Both the position numbers and the translations under genes were made by a program. DNA of 22,155 nt from assembly GCA_010014835.2 (NCBI GenBank), contig JAAAKB020084572.1:1-22155 (forward strand). Reading direction: 5' to 3'. Below are positions 12,301 to 20,310 of this stretch, in pieces (position 1 is the first letter of the stretch; every line of letters starts with the position of its first letter). Under the pieces are notes generated by a model. It ran no database searches and was not told where the DNA came from. It saw only the letters and a program-made list of their open reading frames with translations. The DNA is from Apostichopus leukothele (Eukaryota; Echinodermata; Holothuroidea; Aspidochirotida; Stichopodidae).

Positions 12301-13981
12301 TCTTCTCAAAACCAAAGTAAACAGCTCATGATCATAATATAATTGGAATGAAATAGAGAATCACAATCTTGGAAAGAAACATCATTCATTCAGATATTAA
12401 TACTTTTGTTTGCATTATCGTTTATTCATAGTTTGTGCATACATCCATTCATTGTTAAATCATATTTAACTTCCAAGAACTTTTTCTATACAAATGAATC
12501 ATTAATGAGCATTAATATACTAGTATTCTTTGTTTTCCTCTAAATATTGTAAGAATGTACGCACTGTGATGCAGATACAGTGTCTGGGTTGGCCAAATAA
12601 TGAGACAGTCAGTAACTCATCTGAGCTTTTGCTGAATTGCGTTCATCAGCTCAGCCAGTGGCGCAAGGAAAGAGCTGTTAATCGTGTCCTGGTTCATTGC
12701 ATGTAAGTACAGGTGTGATAACATGATCTCGATAACAGGTCAGGTTTTTACTTAACCAAATTCAAAGAAAGGTCCTGTTGATGATGAAATGTCATTTTGT
12801 GTTATAATGACCAATGCCTAGCTGCTAGCTACATGTGTTAGCAAAATATAGTCTACCTTGTATCAAATATATTATTACTTTCAATTGGCATAGTTTTTAC
12901 CCCTATGAGTAGAGTTATTTACAGCCTACTTATTAATTTTATAGCCTTATGTTATGTAGGTCATATTTTATTGTAGTCTACATGATCTATTCCCATCGCC
13001 AGAGGTGAGTATAAAACCTATCATTATTAATGGCTAGTAATTTATAGCTTTATTAATAGAGGAAATATTATAAGGTGATGGAAGTGTATCTTTGAATATG
13101 TTATGCTTGTTGAGGATGCCCTTAACATCCTTTCATCAATTTATGCTTGATGCACTATCATATTCACATTTATATTCCCACCCACTCCCTCCATTGTACT
13201 ATTTACCTACAGGAATGGTGTTGGTAGGACCGGTGTCTTTTGTGGATTAGTAGCAGCTTTGGATCAGGCACAAGCAGTCAAGGAGGTTGATATATTCCAA
13301 CTCATAAGCAACATGCGTTCAGCTCAGCCACTCATGATCCAAAACCAGGTATGTACCTGATGATCTGTCTACTTCAATATTTGTAATTAAATGGCCTTAT
13401 GATGCCACATGTATCCCCAGGTCCTACTGCTACTTGTTCAAGGAGGGTTTTTTCCTGAATTATAAATTACTTTACAATACCAACACTCAATTAATTCTGC
13501 AGCACCTGCATAAGAGATAACCAGACCAGGTATTTGATAAATATATGATGATCCAGACGTTATGGAAAATAACCAGTGAGAACAATTGTCAGTTTATTGC
13601 ACCCATTTTCAGAGAGGAAACTATACTCTGAGAATCCATTCTAAACAGTGTATTAGCAACATGTGTAAATCAGAGAGGAAGCAAATTGTTCAAGGTAGAA
13701 TGTGTTATGTTGTTAACTTGTGTAATTAGAAATGATTATATGTTTGCAACCGGTATGGCAATTGGGAACTTTTGTGTATTGTCTGTCATATCATATTTTC
13801 ATAAGATGTCATTGAAATTATAACTTCCTTGGTTTAATGACCATTTCATGAGGTATAAAGGGTCTAACTAATTTTTCTATCAATGTTTTACTTTTAACAG
13901 GAGCAGTACCAGACTATATTTGATGCAGTGCTGATGCACTTAGAGACTGGAAATGGCACAGACGAAAACTTGTTAACTTGA
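314..13981 (+). CDS. Receptor-type protein tyrosine phosphatase, tandem D1-D2 domains, 5'-partial, 13 exons
   Basis: The spliced product removes phosphate from phosphotyrosine on membrane-proximal substrates; only its cytoplasmic part is in the window. Exons: 314-350, 1922-2019, 2917-3033, 3479-3636, 4617-4752, 5837-5986, 6242-6341, 7832-7908, 10045-10173, 12169-12294, 12554-12702, 13213-13348, 13901-13981. All junctions are GT-AG, phases agree, and the 497-residue frame ends at TGA 13979-13981. D1 spans about residues 1-195: FIATQGP 8-14, WGD 101-103, HCSAGVGRTG 135-144, Q-loop Gln180. A linker follows, then D2 at about 250-490: YIN 284-286, WPN 389-391, HCMNGVGRTG 424-433, Q-loop Gln469. 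LDMAQAEG and the D2 strings resemble the R2B class (PTPRK/M/T/U) and expanded invertebrate receptor PTPs, from memory of those families. The start codon, ectodomain and transmembrane segment lie upstream. Odd points: both WPD loops are altered and the D2 phosphotyrosine loop is missing. The exact subclass is uncertain; the gene call is firm. Confidence 0.94.
351..1921 (+). other. RPTP intron 1 (D1-specific)
   Basis: A 1571 nt phase 1 intron between ATQG and P, absent at the same place in D2. It holds the 104-115 bp tandem array at 731-1150; no gene is seen in the remainder. An 85-codon open stretch at 339-596 starts inside the microexon in another frame and is not coding. Confidence 0.8.
731..1150. 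repeat. Tandem array, 104-115 bp unit, about 4 copies
   Basis: Units begin ATGTAAGGGC at 731, 835, 950 and 1061, so the spacings are 104, 115 and 111. Shared blocks are TTAATCCAGAGGC, TAAATATTTTAAT, CATTTGGGCTTGAC, ACTGAGCACAACATTTGAG and CTAACACCAGGGCCTGACATT. The fourth unit decays after about 45 bp into GAGCC/GACACT-rich sequence up to about 1185. Confidence 0.88.
1922..2019 (+). CDS. RPTP exon b: D1 core after ATQG
   Basis: A 98 nt exon after acceptor AG at 1920-1921, ending before GTATTA at 2020. It completes Gly13 and continues as residues 14-45, including DFWQMVWQ and TIVMLTSL, which match the PTP signature DFWRMVWE...TIVMLTxL. It ends in phase 0 just before the segment that becomes the KC-YWP strand. 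Confidence 0.93.
2020..2916 (+). other. RPTP intron 2
   Basis: An 897 nt phase 0 intron. The 118/236 bp array at 2054-2515 fills half of it, and a G-rich tract lies at 2755-2788. No gene is seen. Confidence 0.8.
2054..2515. repeat. Satellite-like array, 118 bp unit in 236 bp higher-order repeat
   Basis: CATCTTG-led units start at 2054, 2173, 2290 and 2409. Each is two related half-units of about 58 bp built on CATCTTGTAA and GTAACCTATA/GTGACATATA blocks. Units 1 and 3 share CTATATACCAG and CTGCAGTTAACATATCCACC; units 2 and 4 share TTTTATGTAACC and CTGTATACC. The array is therefore an ABAB pattern with an exact period of 236 bp, and the second AB is probably a recent duplication. Short open frames across it arise from the repeat. 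Confidence 0.92.
2917..3033 (+). CDS. RPTP exon c: D1 KYWPDQ strand
   Basis: A 117 nt, phase 0-0 exon (residues 46-84) between acceptor TCAG at 2913-2916 and donor GTAAGT at 3034. It contains KVCLKYWPDQESIYGD, matching the VKCxxYWPDxxxxYGD element of PTP domains, followed by the FxxRxFTI strand. Confidence 0.93.
3034..3478 (+). other. RPTP intron 3
   Basis: A 445 nt phase 0 intron with a short TG-rich microsatellite near 3151-3171 and a duplicated GATATTGTTT near 3358-3373. No gene is seen. Confidence 0.75.
3479..3636 (+). CDS. RPTP exon d: D1 WPD-loop and catalytic Cys
   Basis: A 158 nt exon (residues 85-136 plus two bases of Ser137), acceptor CCTAG at 3474-3478, donor GTAAAA at 3637. RTVKHFHFTDWGDMKIPEF aligns with the RxVxxFHFTxWPDHGVPE WPD loop. 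The proline is Gly, and the usual His-Gly after the Asp is Met-Lys, but the general-acid Asp103 and the later Pro are kept. The exon ends at TIVHC, with catalytic Cys136. Confidence 0.94.
3637..4616 (+). other. RPTP intron 4
   Basis: A 980 nt intron that splits the D1 catalytic HCS-AGVGRTG loop in phase 2. No gene, RNA or repeat family is recognised in it. Confidence 0.75.
4617..4752 (+). CDS. RPTP exon e: D1 AGVGRTG P-loop to Q-loop
   Basis: A 136 nt exon after TTTAG at 4612-4616; the donor GTAGTC at 4753 is on the weak side. It completes Ser137 and encodes AGVGRTGTY, so the CX5R loop is complete with Arg142. LDMAQAEGKVNVY resembles the LDMAEREGVVDIY of the R2B class. The exon ends at SIQVK with the Q-loop Gln180. 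Its D2 counterpart at 13213-13348 has the same length and phase. Confidence 0.95.
4753..5836 (+). other. RPTP intron 5
   Basis: A 1084 nt phase 0 intron just before the EQYQ helix of D1. It is AT-rich. A 63-codon open stretch on the minus strand (5064-5255) looks like chance, and nothing else is recognised. Confidence 0.75.
5837..5986 (+). CDS. RPTP exon f: end of D1 and linker
   Basis: A 150 nt, phase 0-0 exon (residues 183-232), acceptor TTACAG at 5831-5836, donor GTATTT at 5987. It starts EQYQFIFDTL, the terminal PTP helix (EEQYxFIxDxL), and runs into the interdomain linker CIGRTTLSVKSF, which resembles the CxxxTxIxxxxF that follows D1 in receptor PTPs. The linker ends YLTEQFK, matching the LxxEFxxL helix before D2. 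Confidence 0.93.
6242..6341 (+). CDS. RPTP exon g: D1-D2 linker and D2 N-terminus
   Basis: A 100 nt exon (residues 233-265 plus one base), acceptor ATAG at 6238-6241, donor GTAAAT at 6342. It reads KLEETSVTLGSS..AAKNMENKSPNQLTTFLP. This is the place where active PTP domains carry NxxKNRYxxxLP. The flanking Asn and Leu-Pro can be aligned, but the KNRY phosphotyrosine-recognition loop cannot be recognised. Confidence 0.9.
6342..7831 (+). other. RPTP intron 7
   Basis: A 1490 nt phase 1 intron. It contains the structured element at 7328-7473. An 83-codon minus-strand open stretch (7115-7366) overlaps that element, but I do not recognise a domain in it. The rest shows nothing I can name. Confidence 0.75.
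7328..7473 (+). ncRNA. Decayed hammerhead-ribozyme-like element, probably from a Penelope-like element or retrozyme
   Basis: A perfect 23 bp inverted repeat (arms 7328-7350 and 7451-7473) encloses a second hairpin, GATCCT-GCT-AGGATC at 7432-7446, followed directly by GAAA at 7447-7450 and the right arm. Long stem, stem II capped by GAAA, and a U just inside the left arm match the layout of a type III hammerhead. The CUGANGA box expected before stem II matches only partly and the cleavage-site base is unfavourable, so self-cleavage is unlikely. The string around GATCCTGCTAGGATCGAAAC looks to me like a common invertebrate repeat, but I cannot search for it. Confidence 0.4.
7832..7908 (+). CDS. 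RPTP exon h: D2 SYINSSLLN
   Basis: A 77 nt exon after acceptor CAAG at 7828-7831 and before donor GTGAGT at 7909. It completes Val266 and encodes EGHRPVLTTHVRERNNSYIN followed by SSLLN. This matches the xYINASYxxG strand that leads into the ATQxP segment. It ends in phase 0 immediately before Gly-Tyr, the same place where D1 has its intron before Ser-Tyr. Confidence 0.87.
9063..9117. repeat. Direct repeat flanking the minisatellite, left copy
   Basis: The segment with GTGTCACAATGTCATCT, GGCAACAATGTA and ATCAGATATTTGAA recurs at about 9772-9830 as GTGTCACAAAGTCATCT, GGCAACAATGTA and ATCAGATTTTTGAA. In both places a minisatellite unit follows, so the array arose within or around a larger direct duplication about 710 bp apart. 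Confidence 0.8.
9118..9882. repeat. Minisatellite, about 52 bp unit, about 14 copies
   Basis: Units follow the pattern TTCACCTTGTTACCTTTCC, TGTAGTGGTCATCAATAG, TTGTATGATAATTCC, with shorter variants of about 43 bp. About thirteen lie between 9118 and 9755, and a fourteenth at 9831-9882 follows a spacer. Alternative unit endings (TTGTATG... and ATTTAGATTATATTCC) alternate in the middle, and a TTTTCTACAGTGGTCATGTA variant recurs in units 2 and 10, which suggests multi-unit duplication. Each unit includes a pyrimidine tract ending in TAG or CAG. Confidence 0.9.
9772..9830. repeat. Direct repeat flanking the minisatellite, right copy
   Basis: Partner of the copy at about 9063-9117. It interrupts the minisatellite between the thirteenth and fourteenth units. 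Confidence 0.8.
10045..10173 (+). CDS. RPTP exon i: D2 core, FFVATQMPLKNT
   Basis: A 129 nt, phase 0-0 exon (residues 292-334), acceptor CTCCAG at 10039-10044, donor GTAAAA at 10174. GYKKMDFFVATQMPLKNT followed by DFWRLVWDYECSVIIMLNEL closely follows D2 domains of R2B-like receptor PTPs (xxFIxTQxPLPNTxxDFWRLVxDYxCxxxVMLNE). Unlike D1, no intron interrupts the ATQ-P segment. Confidence 0.95.
10174..12168 (+). other. RPTP intron 9
   Basis: A 1995 nt phase 0 intron. It contains ATA/GAA/ATG-type simple sequence at about 10493-10543 and a small degenerate repeat cluster at about 10965-11100. Open stretches of 65-82 codons on the minus strand (10154-10402, 10371-10604, 11526-11723) resemble no protein I know. 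Confidence 0.75.
10965..11100. repeat. Degenerate short repeats, GCAAGCTGNGCTG motif
   Basis: Three copies of a TGCAAGCTG(A/T/G)GCTG core, each near a TCGCA or TTGCCA element (CTTGCAAGCTGAGCTG, CCTGCAAGCTGTGCTG, CTTGCAAGCTGGGCTG). Spacing is irregular at about 60 bp. Confidence 0.55.
12169..12294 (+). CDS. RPTP exon j: D2 QYWPE strand
   Basis: A 126 nt, phase 0-0 exon (residues 335-376), acceptor TATAG at 12164-12168, donor GTTAGT at 12295. It begins SEQYWPES, aligning with the QYWPE of R2B D2 domains, and later has GTICVRKIVITN, like the IxxRxFxxxN strand. It is the D2 equivalent of the exon at 2917-3033. Confidence 0.92.
12554..12702 (+). CDS. RPTP exon k: D2 WPN loop and Cys
   Basis: A 149 nt exon (residues 377-425 plus two bases of Met426), acceptor TAAG at 12550-12553, donor GTAAGT at 12703. 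NVRTVMQIQCLGWPNNETV aligns with RTVxQFQFxGWPD, with Asn where the general-acid Asp should be. LSQWRKE matches the VEKWQEE helix of R2B D2 domains. It ends NRVLVHC with Cys425. The start was set by the RTV motif and frame; a nearer AG at 12573-12574 would delete that motif and shift the frame. Confidence 0.91.
12703..13212 (+). other. RPTP intron 11
   Basis: A 510 nt phase 2 intron in the D2 P-loop, placed like intron 4 in D1. It has a pyrimidine-rich run before the acceptor; nothing else is seen. Confidence 0.78.
13213..13348 (+). CDS. RPTP exon l: D2 P-loop NGVGRTGVFC to Q-loop
   Basis: A 136 nt exon after CTACAG at 13207-13212 and before GTATGT at 13349. It completes Met426 and encodes NGVGRTGVFCGL, giving CMNGVGR with Arg431. 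Met-Asn replaces the usual Ser-Ala, as in R2B D2 domains (CLNGGGR). It ends LMIQNQ with the Q-loop Gln469. Length and both phases equal those of the D1 exon at 4617-4752. Confidence 0.95.
13349..13900 (+). other. RPTP intron 12
   Basis: A 552 nt phase 0 intron before the terminal helix, placed like intron 5 in D1. No gene or repeat is recognised. Confidence 0.78.
13901..13981 (+). CDS. RPTP terminal coding exon m with TGA
   Basis: The last coding exon, after acceptor TTTAACAG at 13893-13900. EQYQTIFDAVLMHLE is the terminal PTP helix, followed by a short ten-residue tail GNGTDENLLT and TGA at 13979-13981. The compact tail, with no extra domain, is usual for two-domain receptor PTPs. Confidence 0.93.
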   Translation, partial: EQYQTIFDAVLMHLETGNGTDENLLT

Positions 13982-14730
13982 TCAGAGCAATCTAGCTTGG
14001 CAGGGATTGGTGGCCTAGAGTGGTTGTAACAATATATATATCTAACAAACACCAGAAGAGAAACAAACAGGATGTAATGATTTTTCTCAGTGTTTGATTT
14101 TATGCCATTCTTACAATGTCTTACTGGGTACATTATGTATTTATGGATTTCATTGATAAGTTCTTATGTGTTGACACAATTTCAACTCACAGTCCAGAAT
14201 TGCCGGGCAGTTATAGACATTTGAGACACTCAAAATATTTGTTCCGTTAATTGCTATTATTTGTCTTCGGTATTATCTTCAGTATTATCTTCAGTATGAT
14301 TTAAATAACTTTCTCACAATTTGTGAAGTGAAGTGTATCAGGCCTTTCTAAGTCATTTTTTTTCTAAGTCAAGTTTGTAGAGAGTGTATTTTAAACTCAC
14401 ATCTGCTACTTTGAGTATTGTAGATGCTGTTATATGGTAAAGTTAAACGATATAATTAATTGTTCTTGTTTTCCTTTGAATTCATTCATTTTTATTATAA
14501 CTATATCTATGTCTTTTAAGTTTTTAGTAAGTTAAGTATGTCATGCATATGTCGTGTGACAAAAGGAATATTGGAGGAGGAAACTGGTGAAGTGCGATAA
14601 AGTAATTATATCTGCCAGACTTTCTGCCCCAGGCTGCTTTCAAGCACACATAAGTAGATTTCCTTTTTCTGTTTACAATTGGAGGTAATATTGATAAGAA
14701 TAAAAAAGCAAGTCCAATGGGTTATGTAAC
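13982..14730 (+). other. Likely RPTP 3' UTR (shortest form)
   Basis: Sequence after the stop codon up to just beyond the first canonical AATAAA. It includes three imperfect TATTATCTTCAG-type 12-mers at about 14262-14300. The true end cannot be fixed from sequence alone, and longer 3' UTRs using later signals are possible. Confidence 0.5.
14699..14704 (+). promoter_or_regulatory. Candidate polyadenylation signal AATAAA (first after stop)
   Basis: The first AATAAA on the + strand after the stop, about 720 nt downstream. A GGGTTATGT stretch follows within about 25 nt. AATAAA is frequent by chance in such AT-rich DNA. Confidence 0.4.
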
Positions 14731-15528
14731 AAAATCATTCAGACTGCAAATACACCTTTTCCTTCAGTAAATATAAAAGAATTTCAGTTAACTGTTTCAT
14801 TTTTATTTAATTAGATGTTTAATTTAAACTTAACTAGTATGGAAATAACAAAAACGTCATAGATTCATATATAAAATGGTACTACCACCATTGAGAAATA
14901 AGATGCAAAGTGGAATATATATAGGAAATGCAATCATCTAGTCGACATTTGTTAACCAGAAAACCAATACTGTAATAGCTACCATCACATTTTTTGCTCA
15001 AGTAATTTTCATTCCCATGAAATTCACTCACTTGTTGTAAATATATAGTTGGGCTCATATGCCTATAGATATTATGCTTTCCAGCATGAAAATTGTTTGC
15101 CGGGTTGGATCCAGGATTTAAAAAAAAAACAGGGTGTTACCCTGAGGTTTTTGCAGTCCGACTCCCATATTGGGCGGTTCCATTGTACCTCTCCCACCTA
15201 AACAAATTTAAAATTGGAAATGGTGCATTCTGGTGTATTCATATTACGAGTTTAAATTATGTCTATGATTAGGTCTTAATGAAAGATTATTCTAAAGTTT
15301 TTGATGCAGTCAAAATTGGTTGCATACTAATCTAACATTAGCATAATGAACAAAGTTAACCCTCTTCTTTTATCAATTTTTTTACATTTCCTTCTGTTGT
15401 ATACAGCTTTTTTATTTTCCTCTTTTTGTGTATATGTTTATTTCTTTTCTTTACTATTCAGTCTATTTTATTTTACCTTGGATGGTTTACGGCTTCAACG
15501 TTCACTATAAGGGTTGTTATTCTTTTAC

Positions 15529-15534
15529 AATAAA
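15529..15534 (+). promoter_or_regulatory. Candidate polyadenylation signal AATAAA
   Basis: AATAAA after a TTCTTTTAC run. No clear GU-rich downstream element, so this is a weak alternative. Confidence 0.2.
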
Positions 15535-16735
15535 AAAGATGAAAATGAATCTACTCATATGCTGATGCACCCACTTTAAAGTAGAAACTGGGGTGCAACA
15601 TTTTTGGAGAAAGTTTTTGTATATGTTGTGTTGCTATAAGGTCACAGTTGTTTTCTTCAAGTTCACATTTGGGCAAGAGATTTGCACTTAAATTATCATA
15701 TCTCAAAATATCTCTTAGCATTGATTAAAAATTTAACCACAGTGATATTTCTCTTTTACATGTAAAGAAACTACCCTTTGAAGTATATGGTGTTGGAACA
15801 AATTCTTAACTAATATCGTTTCCATTTCACAACTAATAATATCAGAAAAAACCCATTATGACACATTGAATTGATCTGTACACACAAAACTACCCTTGGC
15901 TGCATAGCTTGTAAAGCTCAGTTGATGCCTCTGAGGTTGGTATCGTATTTTATATGCTTAGTGAATCACATAATTTAGCATCATGCAACATTTTTATTTG
16001 AATTTCCATGATGCACTTTAACCTTTTCTTCTTTTTTTTGTTGTCTTTCCATTTTCTCACTTACATTTTGGGATTGTCTTTGTAACATGTGATTTCAAAA
16101 TGCAGCAAATTCCTTTGAAAGGTTGCTGACTTTATGACCTTGTACTTATATGAAAATCAATAATTTTGGGGAGATTTCTCATCTCATGTACCAACTGTAC
16201 ATCAACACCATAAAGAGAAAGTATTCTTACCAGATTCATAATTATTTTTATCCAATATCAGTATGAATCATTGTTACAGCATTTTATATTTCACTTCTAC
16301 TTTGTTCTGCATTTACCTTCTTTCCCCCTTTTCAATCTATATTGCCATATTTGGCAATTTATTGTCTTAATTTCCATTCCTACTTTTATTCTACATTTTT
16401 ATGTGCTTGTTCTGGGCAGCTGATATTCCTTCTGAAATGTAATGCATTAAAAAGATAAATACTTATGTGTTCATATTCATGAACAACAGGTTTTAAATAA
16501 TTGTGGTTTATTAGTAGTACATAGTTTGCTTTTACCATCAATAGATACAAGATCATAAAGGAGAGACAATGTCTAATCCTACAAACAACTCTCTAAGCTA
16601 ACTTCTAACATTGTAGAAACAATTTATCAAAAAGATTGATCTTTTTTATGTTTTCATGTAGATTTGGTCAAGTAATAATATATTCCGTAAACGAAAAAAC
16701 ATTCAAATTAAAAGAAAAAATGGCACTGAAATATA

Positions 16736-16741
16736 AATAAA
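16736..16741 (+). promoter_or_regulatory. Candidate polyadenylation signal AATAAA with GT-rich downstream element
   Basis: AATAAA followed, about 37 nt later, by a GT-rich stretch (TTGTAGTGTGTTTGTC, 16777-16793). By its context this is the best-looking signal of the three, but it would imply a 3' UTR of about 2.8 kb. Confidence 0.3.
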
Positions 16742-19700
16742 GATTTGTACTCTAAGGCTAGAGACTTGACTTCGATATTGTAGTGTGTTTGTCATTTAGA
16801 TTGTAGTAAAACTGTAAAATGGTTCATTTAATAGTTATCCAAAGCAATATTTTGGATTTTATTCAGCTGCAGGAACCCCTCTGTTATTAGGTTCAATGTG
16901 GAATGCTGAATACACAAGACAATATAATGGTTCCACTGCAAGGAATTGCAAAAATAAGCTACAAAAACAAATCAAGGTGAATACAGCTATACACTCCATT
17001 CACTCAGAGCTGACCACTGGTATGGTTATTTTGTAGTTTGTATGGGAAATCATGATAAATATGGGGTTGTGAATGTTCCCATGTAGTAATAATAATGGAA
17101 AGGAAACCATGGATGATAGAACAATCATAAACCATCATCAGTCGTGATTAGTAATTAGAATCCTATATTACAGTAGTCTACAGAGACAGTCATTGTTCTA
17201 ACGTGTTTTGTTTTTGCAATTAAATGTTTAATCATGCTGTCCAAATGGTGATTAATTTCAACGCTTTTGTCAAGGCCTGCTGGTAATGATAACGTACAGA
17301 TCTGCTATCAGTGCTTAAATAGTTTGATTATTGTAAACAATGTATTAACTAGACATAGTGCTATGTAAGCTATTCATTCTGTTGTAATCGTGGTTGATTT
17401 TGGTTTGATTGTTAAAATATTTTTTGGAGGACTTTTACATATTTTGCAAAATTACAGGTCTTGCAGGAAAAATACAAGTTTTAAGGTTTGAAAATATTTA
17501 TAATCAAACTGTTTATAAGAAACAACAGGAATATGCAGTATGTTTTTGCCATGCATCATTGAATGTTGAAATGTCCTGTATATTCTTTTCTAGTCCAGCA
17601 GCTGAAGTTACACCAAAATAGAAATGTACACCTGCCATTGGTATATAGACAGCTGATAGACACTAGAGTTTTGACTCAAACAAAATATAATAATAATAAT
17701 GACATTTAACCTAATTAATTATTATTCAAATTATCCTACTTATTACAATTATCCTGATTATTATGTGTAATAGCCAAGATCTGCTGGTTAATGTCTTGCC
17801 TCCTGTTCACTTCAATTCAATTAGTTTTAAAAGGCCATAAATGAACAATCCTAACTGTAGCAAATGTTACTTATAAACAGACAATATGTTAAGGTTCTTA
17901 AACAAAGTCCCATGTAGATTTTCAAAGATAGTAACTGTCAGAAACTTGTTTATGTTACTCTATGGATTTCAGCATTAGTAATTCTACCAAATATTTACTT
18001 GTATAGCTTCTTATTCCTAGTATAAATGACACAGTATTTAAGGAAAAGCTTAGTCCTACACAACCATGTATAAACAGAACAGAGTAAATTGATGAACACG
18101 TTTGCCCCCTTCTGCTAGGTCTTTATATTCATACTGAATAATTCTTTCATCATCAAACAATAAAAATGGTAAAATATTGGATGATGCAAAGGTTTCATTC
18201 ACGTAGATAATACGTTAAAGCAGGTAGGTGAATCCTTGCAGAGCTTCACAAACAACATTCTGTTGAGAAAAACTGGTGCAATTAATAATTTAATAGCAAC
18301 ATATTGCAAAATATTGCTAACATAGTAACTTATCCAGCCATACACTTTTCCTCTTAACTATTACTTCTCAGTATCTGTGCTCAATTGCGATGAAAGGTCT
18401 GTTATCTATTCCAGAGAGTATGTTACCTACATGCAATCTGCAATCTACATGCAGTCTGTTATATCTATGCGCCAGCAATTGCAGTATTTAAGGTTATAAG
18501 ATCAGTTGCTATCTATTGCCCAGTATCTGTGAGTACTTAATGGGATGAGTGATTTCTTATGCTCTAATAGTTACAGTAAAAAAATGGATCCTTTGTTACC
18601 TAGTTATGACCTATTTTATGTGATCAGTAAATGGGATCATTGGTACAGGCCTATTACCTATTCTCCAGTTTCTGCAGTAATGTAATAAGATATATATGTG
18701 ATTGATCTGTTACTTATACCTCAATCCATATCTCAACAGTCATCCAGCAATAAATACGTGAAGTCATATATGATAAGGAGCTCGAAAAAAAAAATCTTCT
18801 ATTTTTCACTTTTAAGAAAGTTGGCTTCAAACTTTCATCATTGAGTACAAACATTGTATGATAGATATATTACACATCCAGTCTTTCAGTTTTTCATAAA
18901 CTTTGGTGTAATGAACTTTTGTAGCTGCTTTCCTACAAACTTTGATTTTGCTGCCAATAAAATAATAAAATGTAGAGAAAATAGAGAAAAAACAAGATGT
19001 TGATTTCATTAAACAATATAGATCGCCTATCTATAATTAGATATATCACACTATGTAAATGTTTTATTATTTTCAATTACACTTCAAGAATATGCAATTC
19101 ATTCATAACAGATCTGGATTTATAACAGACACCTAGTCATCTGGAGGTCACATTCTTTTGGAGTCTATATTATATGGGATGCCACTTCTTACACATGTGA
19201 AATGGCAGTATCCATCGAAAAAACCTCATATCCACTATATCTGAAATACCAAATACCACTGTCATCTTAGACTAGTCCAGTTTGATGTATTCATGCATTT
19301 AATGCTTAAGTAAAGTTAACTTAATTGAGCAGGTTCCATATCATCATTTTTCTGGCTATTGAAAGTATTTTCCTTTTATTTTGTTTCCTTTATTTTGTTA
19401 TCTTGTATTGGGGGTATTGAAGAAATATATTAACCAAGAATGACTTGTGGAATTTTTTCCAACTGTGTTTTCTATTGTCTATTACAGTCGTCGTTAATTT
19501 AATTGAATTACTGAGGTCAATGGATATATATGGTGTAAAGAAAACAAGGAGGGGGTGCTGTGGTGGACAATGCCAAACATTTGTAAAGTAAAGTAATAAC
19601 ATGAAGTAAAAGAAGTCGAACTAGATTTGGTTTACTAATTGCTGTTACGGAACAGAATAGTTGTGTTTCGATGTTAAAGGTTGAATATAAAAAACATGAC

Positions 19701-19744
19701 ACTGTTGAAGATCTCCCAATACAATTACAGTCAAAAGAGTCAGA

Positions 19745-20220
19745 ATCTGATTCTGTCCGGTATCAGTATCCTTGGGAATTACAGGCCTACTGCCAATTTG
19801 TCTTTAATATCTAAAGTTTCCAAAGAGTTGCGGTCAAGAGACTTTCTACTCATCTTAATGCTACAGGTATTGCTGACATAATGCAGGCAGCCTATTGCCA
19901 TGGACACCGTACCGAAAAAGCTATTGTTCGTGTGCAAAATTACCTGGAATCTGTTGATTCACGTGGAGCCGCAATCCTAGTTCTATTGGAACAATCTGCT
20001 GGCTTTTATACAATCGATCAACTGACACTCATATAAGGAACTTGACAAAACAATCTGGAATAACTGGAAATGAATTTGCCTGGCTACGGTCGTACCTTTC
20101 TGGCCGGTTCCAGGCTGTTAAAGTTAAAATAAGTGTAACCCAGGTCAAGTCCCAAAAAGAATGATTCAGAAAGATTCAAACGGACTCAAGAATTTACGGT
20201 ATGCTGTCTCCTTGTTTGTT
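19745..20220 (+). pseudogene. LINE (CR1/L2-like) reverse transcriptase fragment, 5' part
   Basis: Degenerate non-LTR reverse transcriptase. It reads GNYRPTANLSLISKV (RT motif NYRPxSNLxFxSKV), then, after a frame change near 19840, STHLNATGIADIMQAAYCH and GHRTEKAIVRVQNYL, SVDSRGAAILVLLEQSAGFYTIDQ, then SGITGNEFAWLRSYLSGRFQAVKV in another frame. The motif usually written LLDLSAAFDTIDH has lost both acidic residues here, so the copy is dead. It ends in YGMLSPCLL, a worn version of YGVPQGSVLGPLLF, where a 1.46 kb insertion interrupts it. The clade assignment is from memory of the family and is uncertain. Confidence 0.85.
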
Positions 20221-20310
20221 AAAAAACACAAGCAAGGATACTTAATTAGTTGTTTGGTGATAACCGAGCAACCATAAACAAATACAAAATCTTATACATT
20301 TAAATTTAAA

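Larger units (their letters stand above)
14731..19744. other. Gene-poor intergenic sequence
   Basis: About 5 kb of AT-rich DNA with no open stretch longer than 70 codons and no protein motif recognised on either strand. It may include distal 3' UTR. Weak features are a poly-A/G-rich patch near 15110-15185, an ATA microsatellite near 17685-17702, and faint degenerate repeats near 18370-18740 with TTACCTATT- and CAGTATCTG-like words. No tRNA B-box match was noticed. Confidence 0.6.

Noticed and set aside
12573-12574. Alternative acceptor for the exon at 12554
   Set aside because: Using this AG would shift the frame and remove the conserved RTV segment; the acceptor at 12552-12553 keeps both.
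18370-18740. Possible tandem array with TTACCTATT and CAGTATCTG words
   Set aside because: Copies are too degenerate and irregular to define a unit by eye.
20219-20222. TTAA at the left edge of the insertion, suggesting a piggyBac target site
   Set aside because: No matching TTAA at the right junction and no piggyBac-like terminal repeats.
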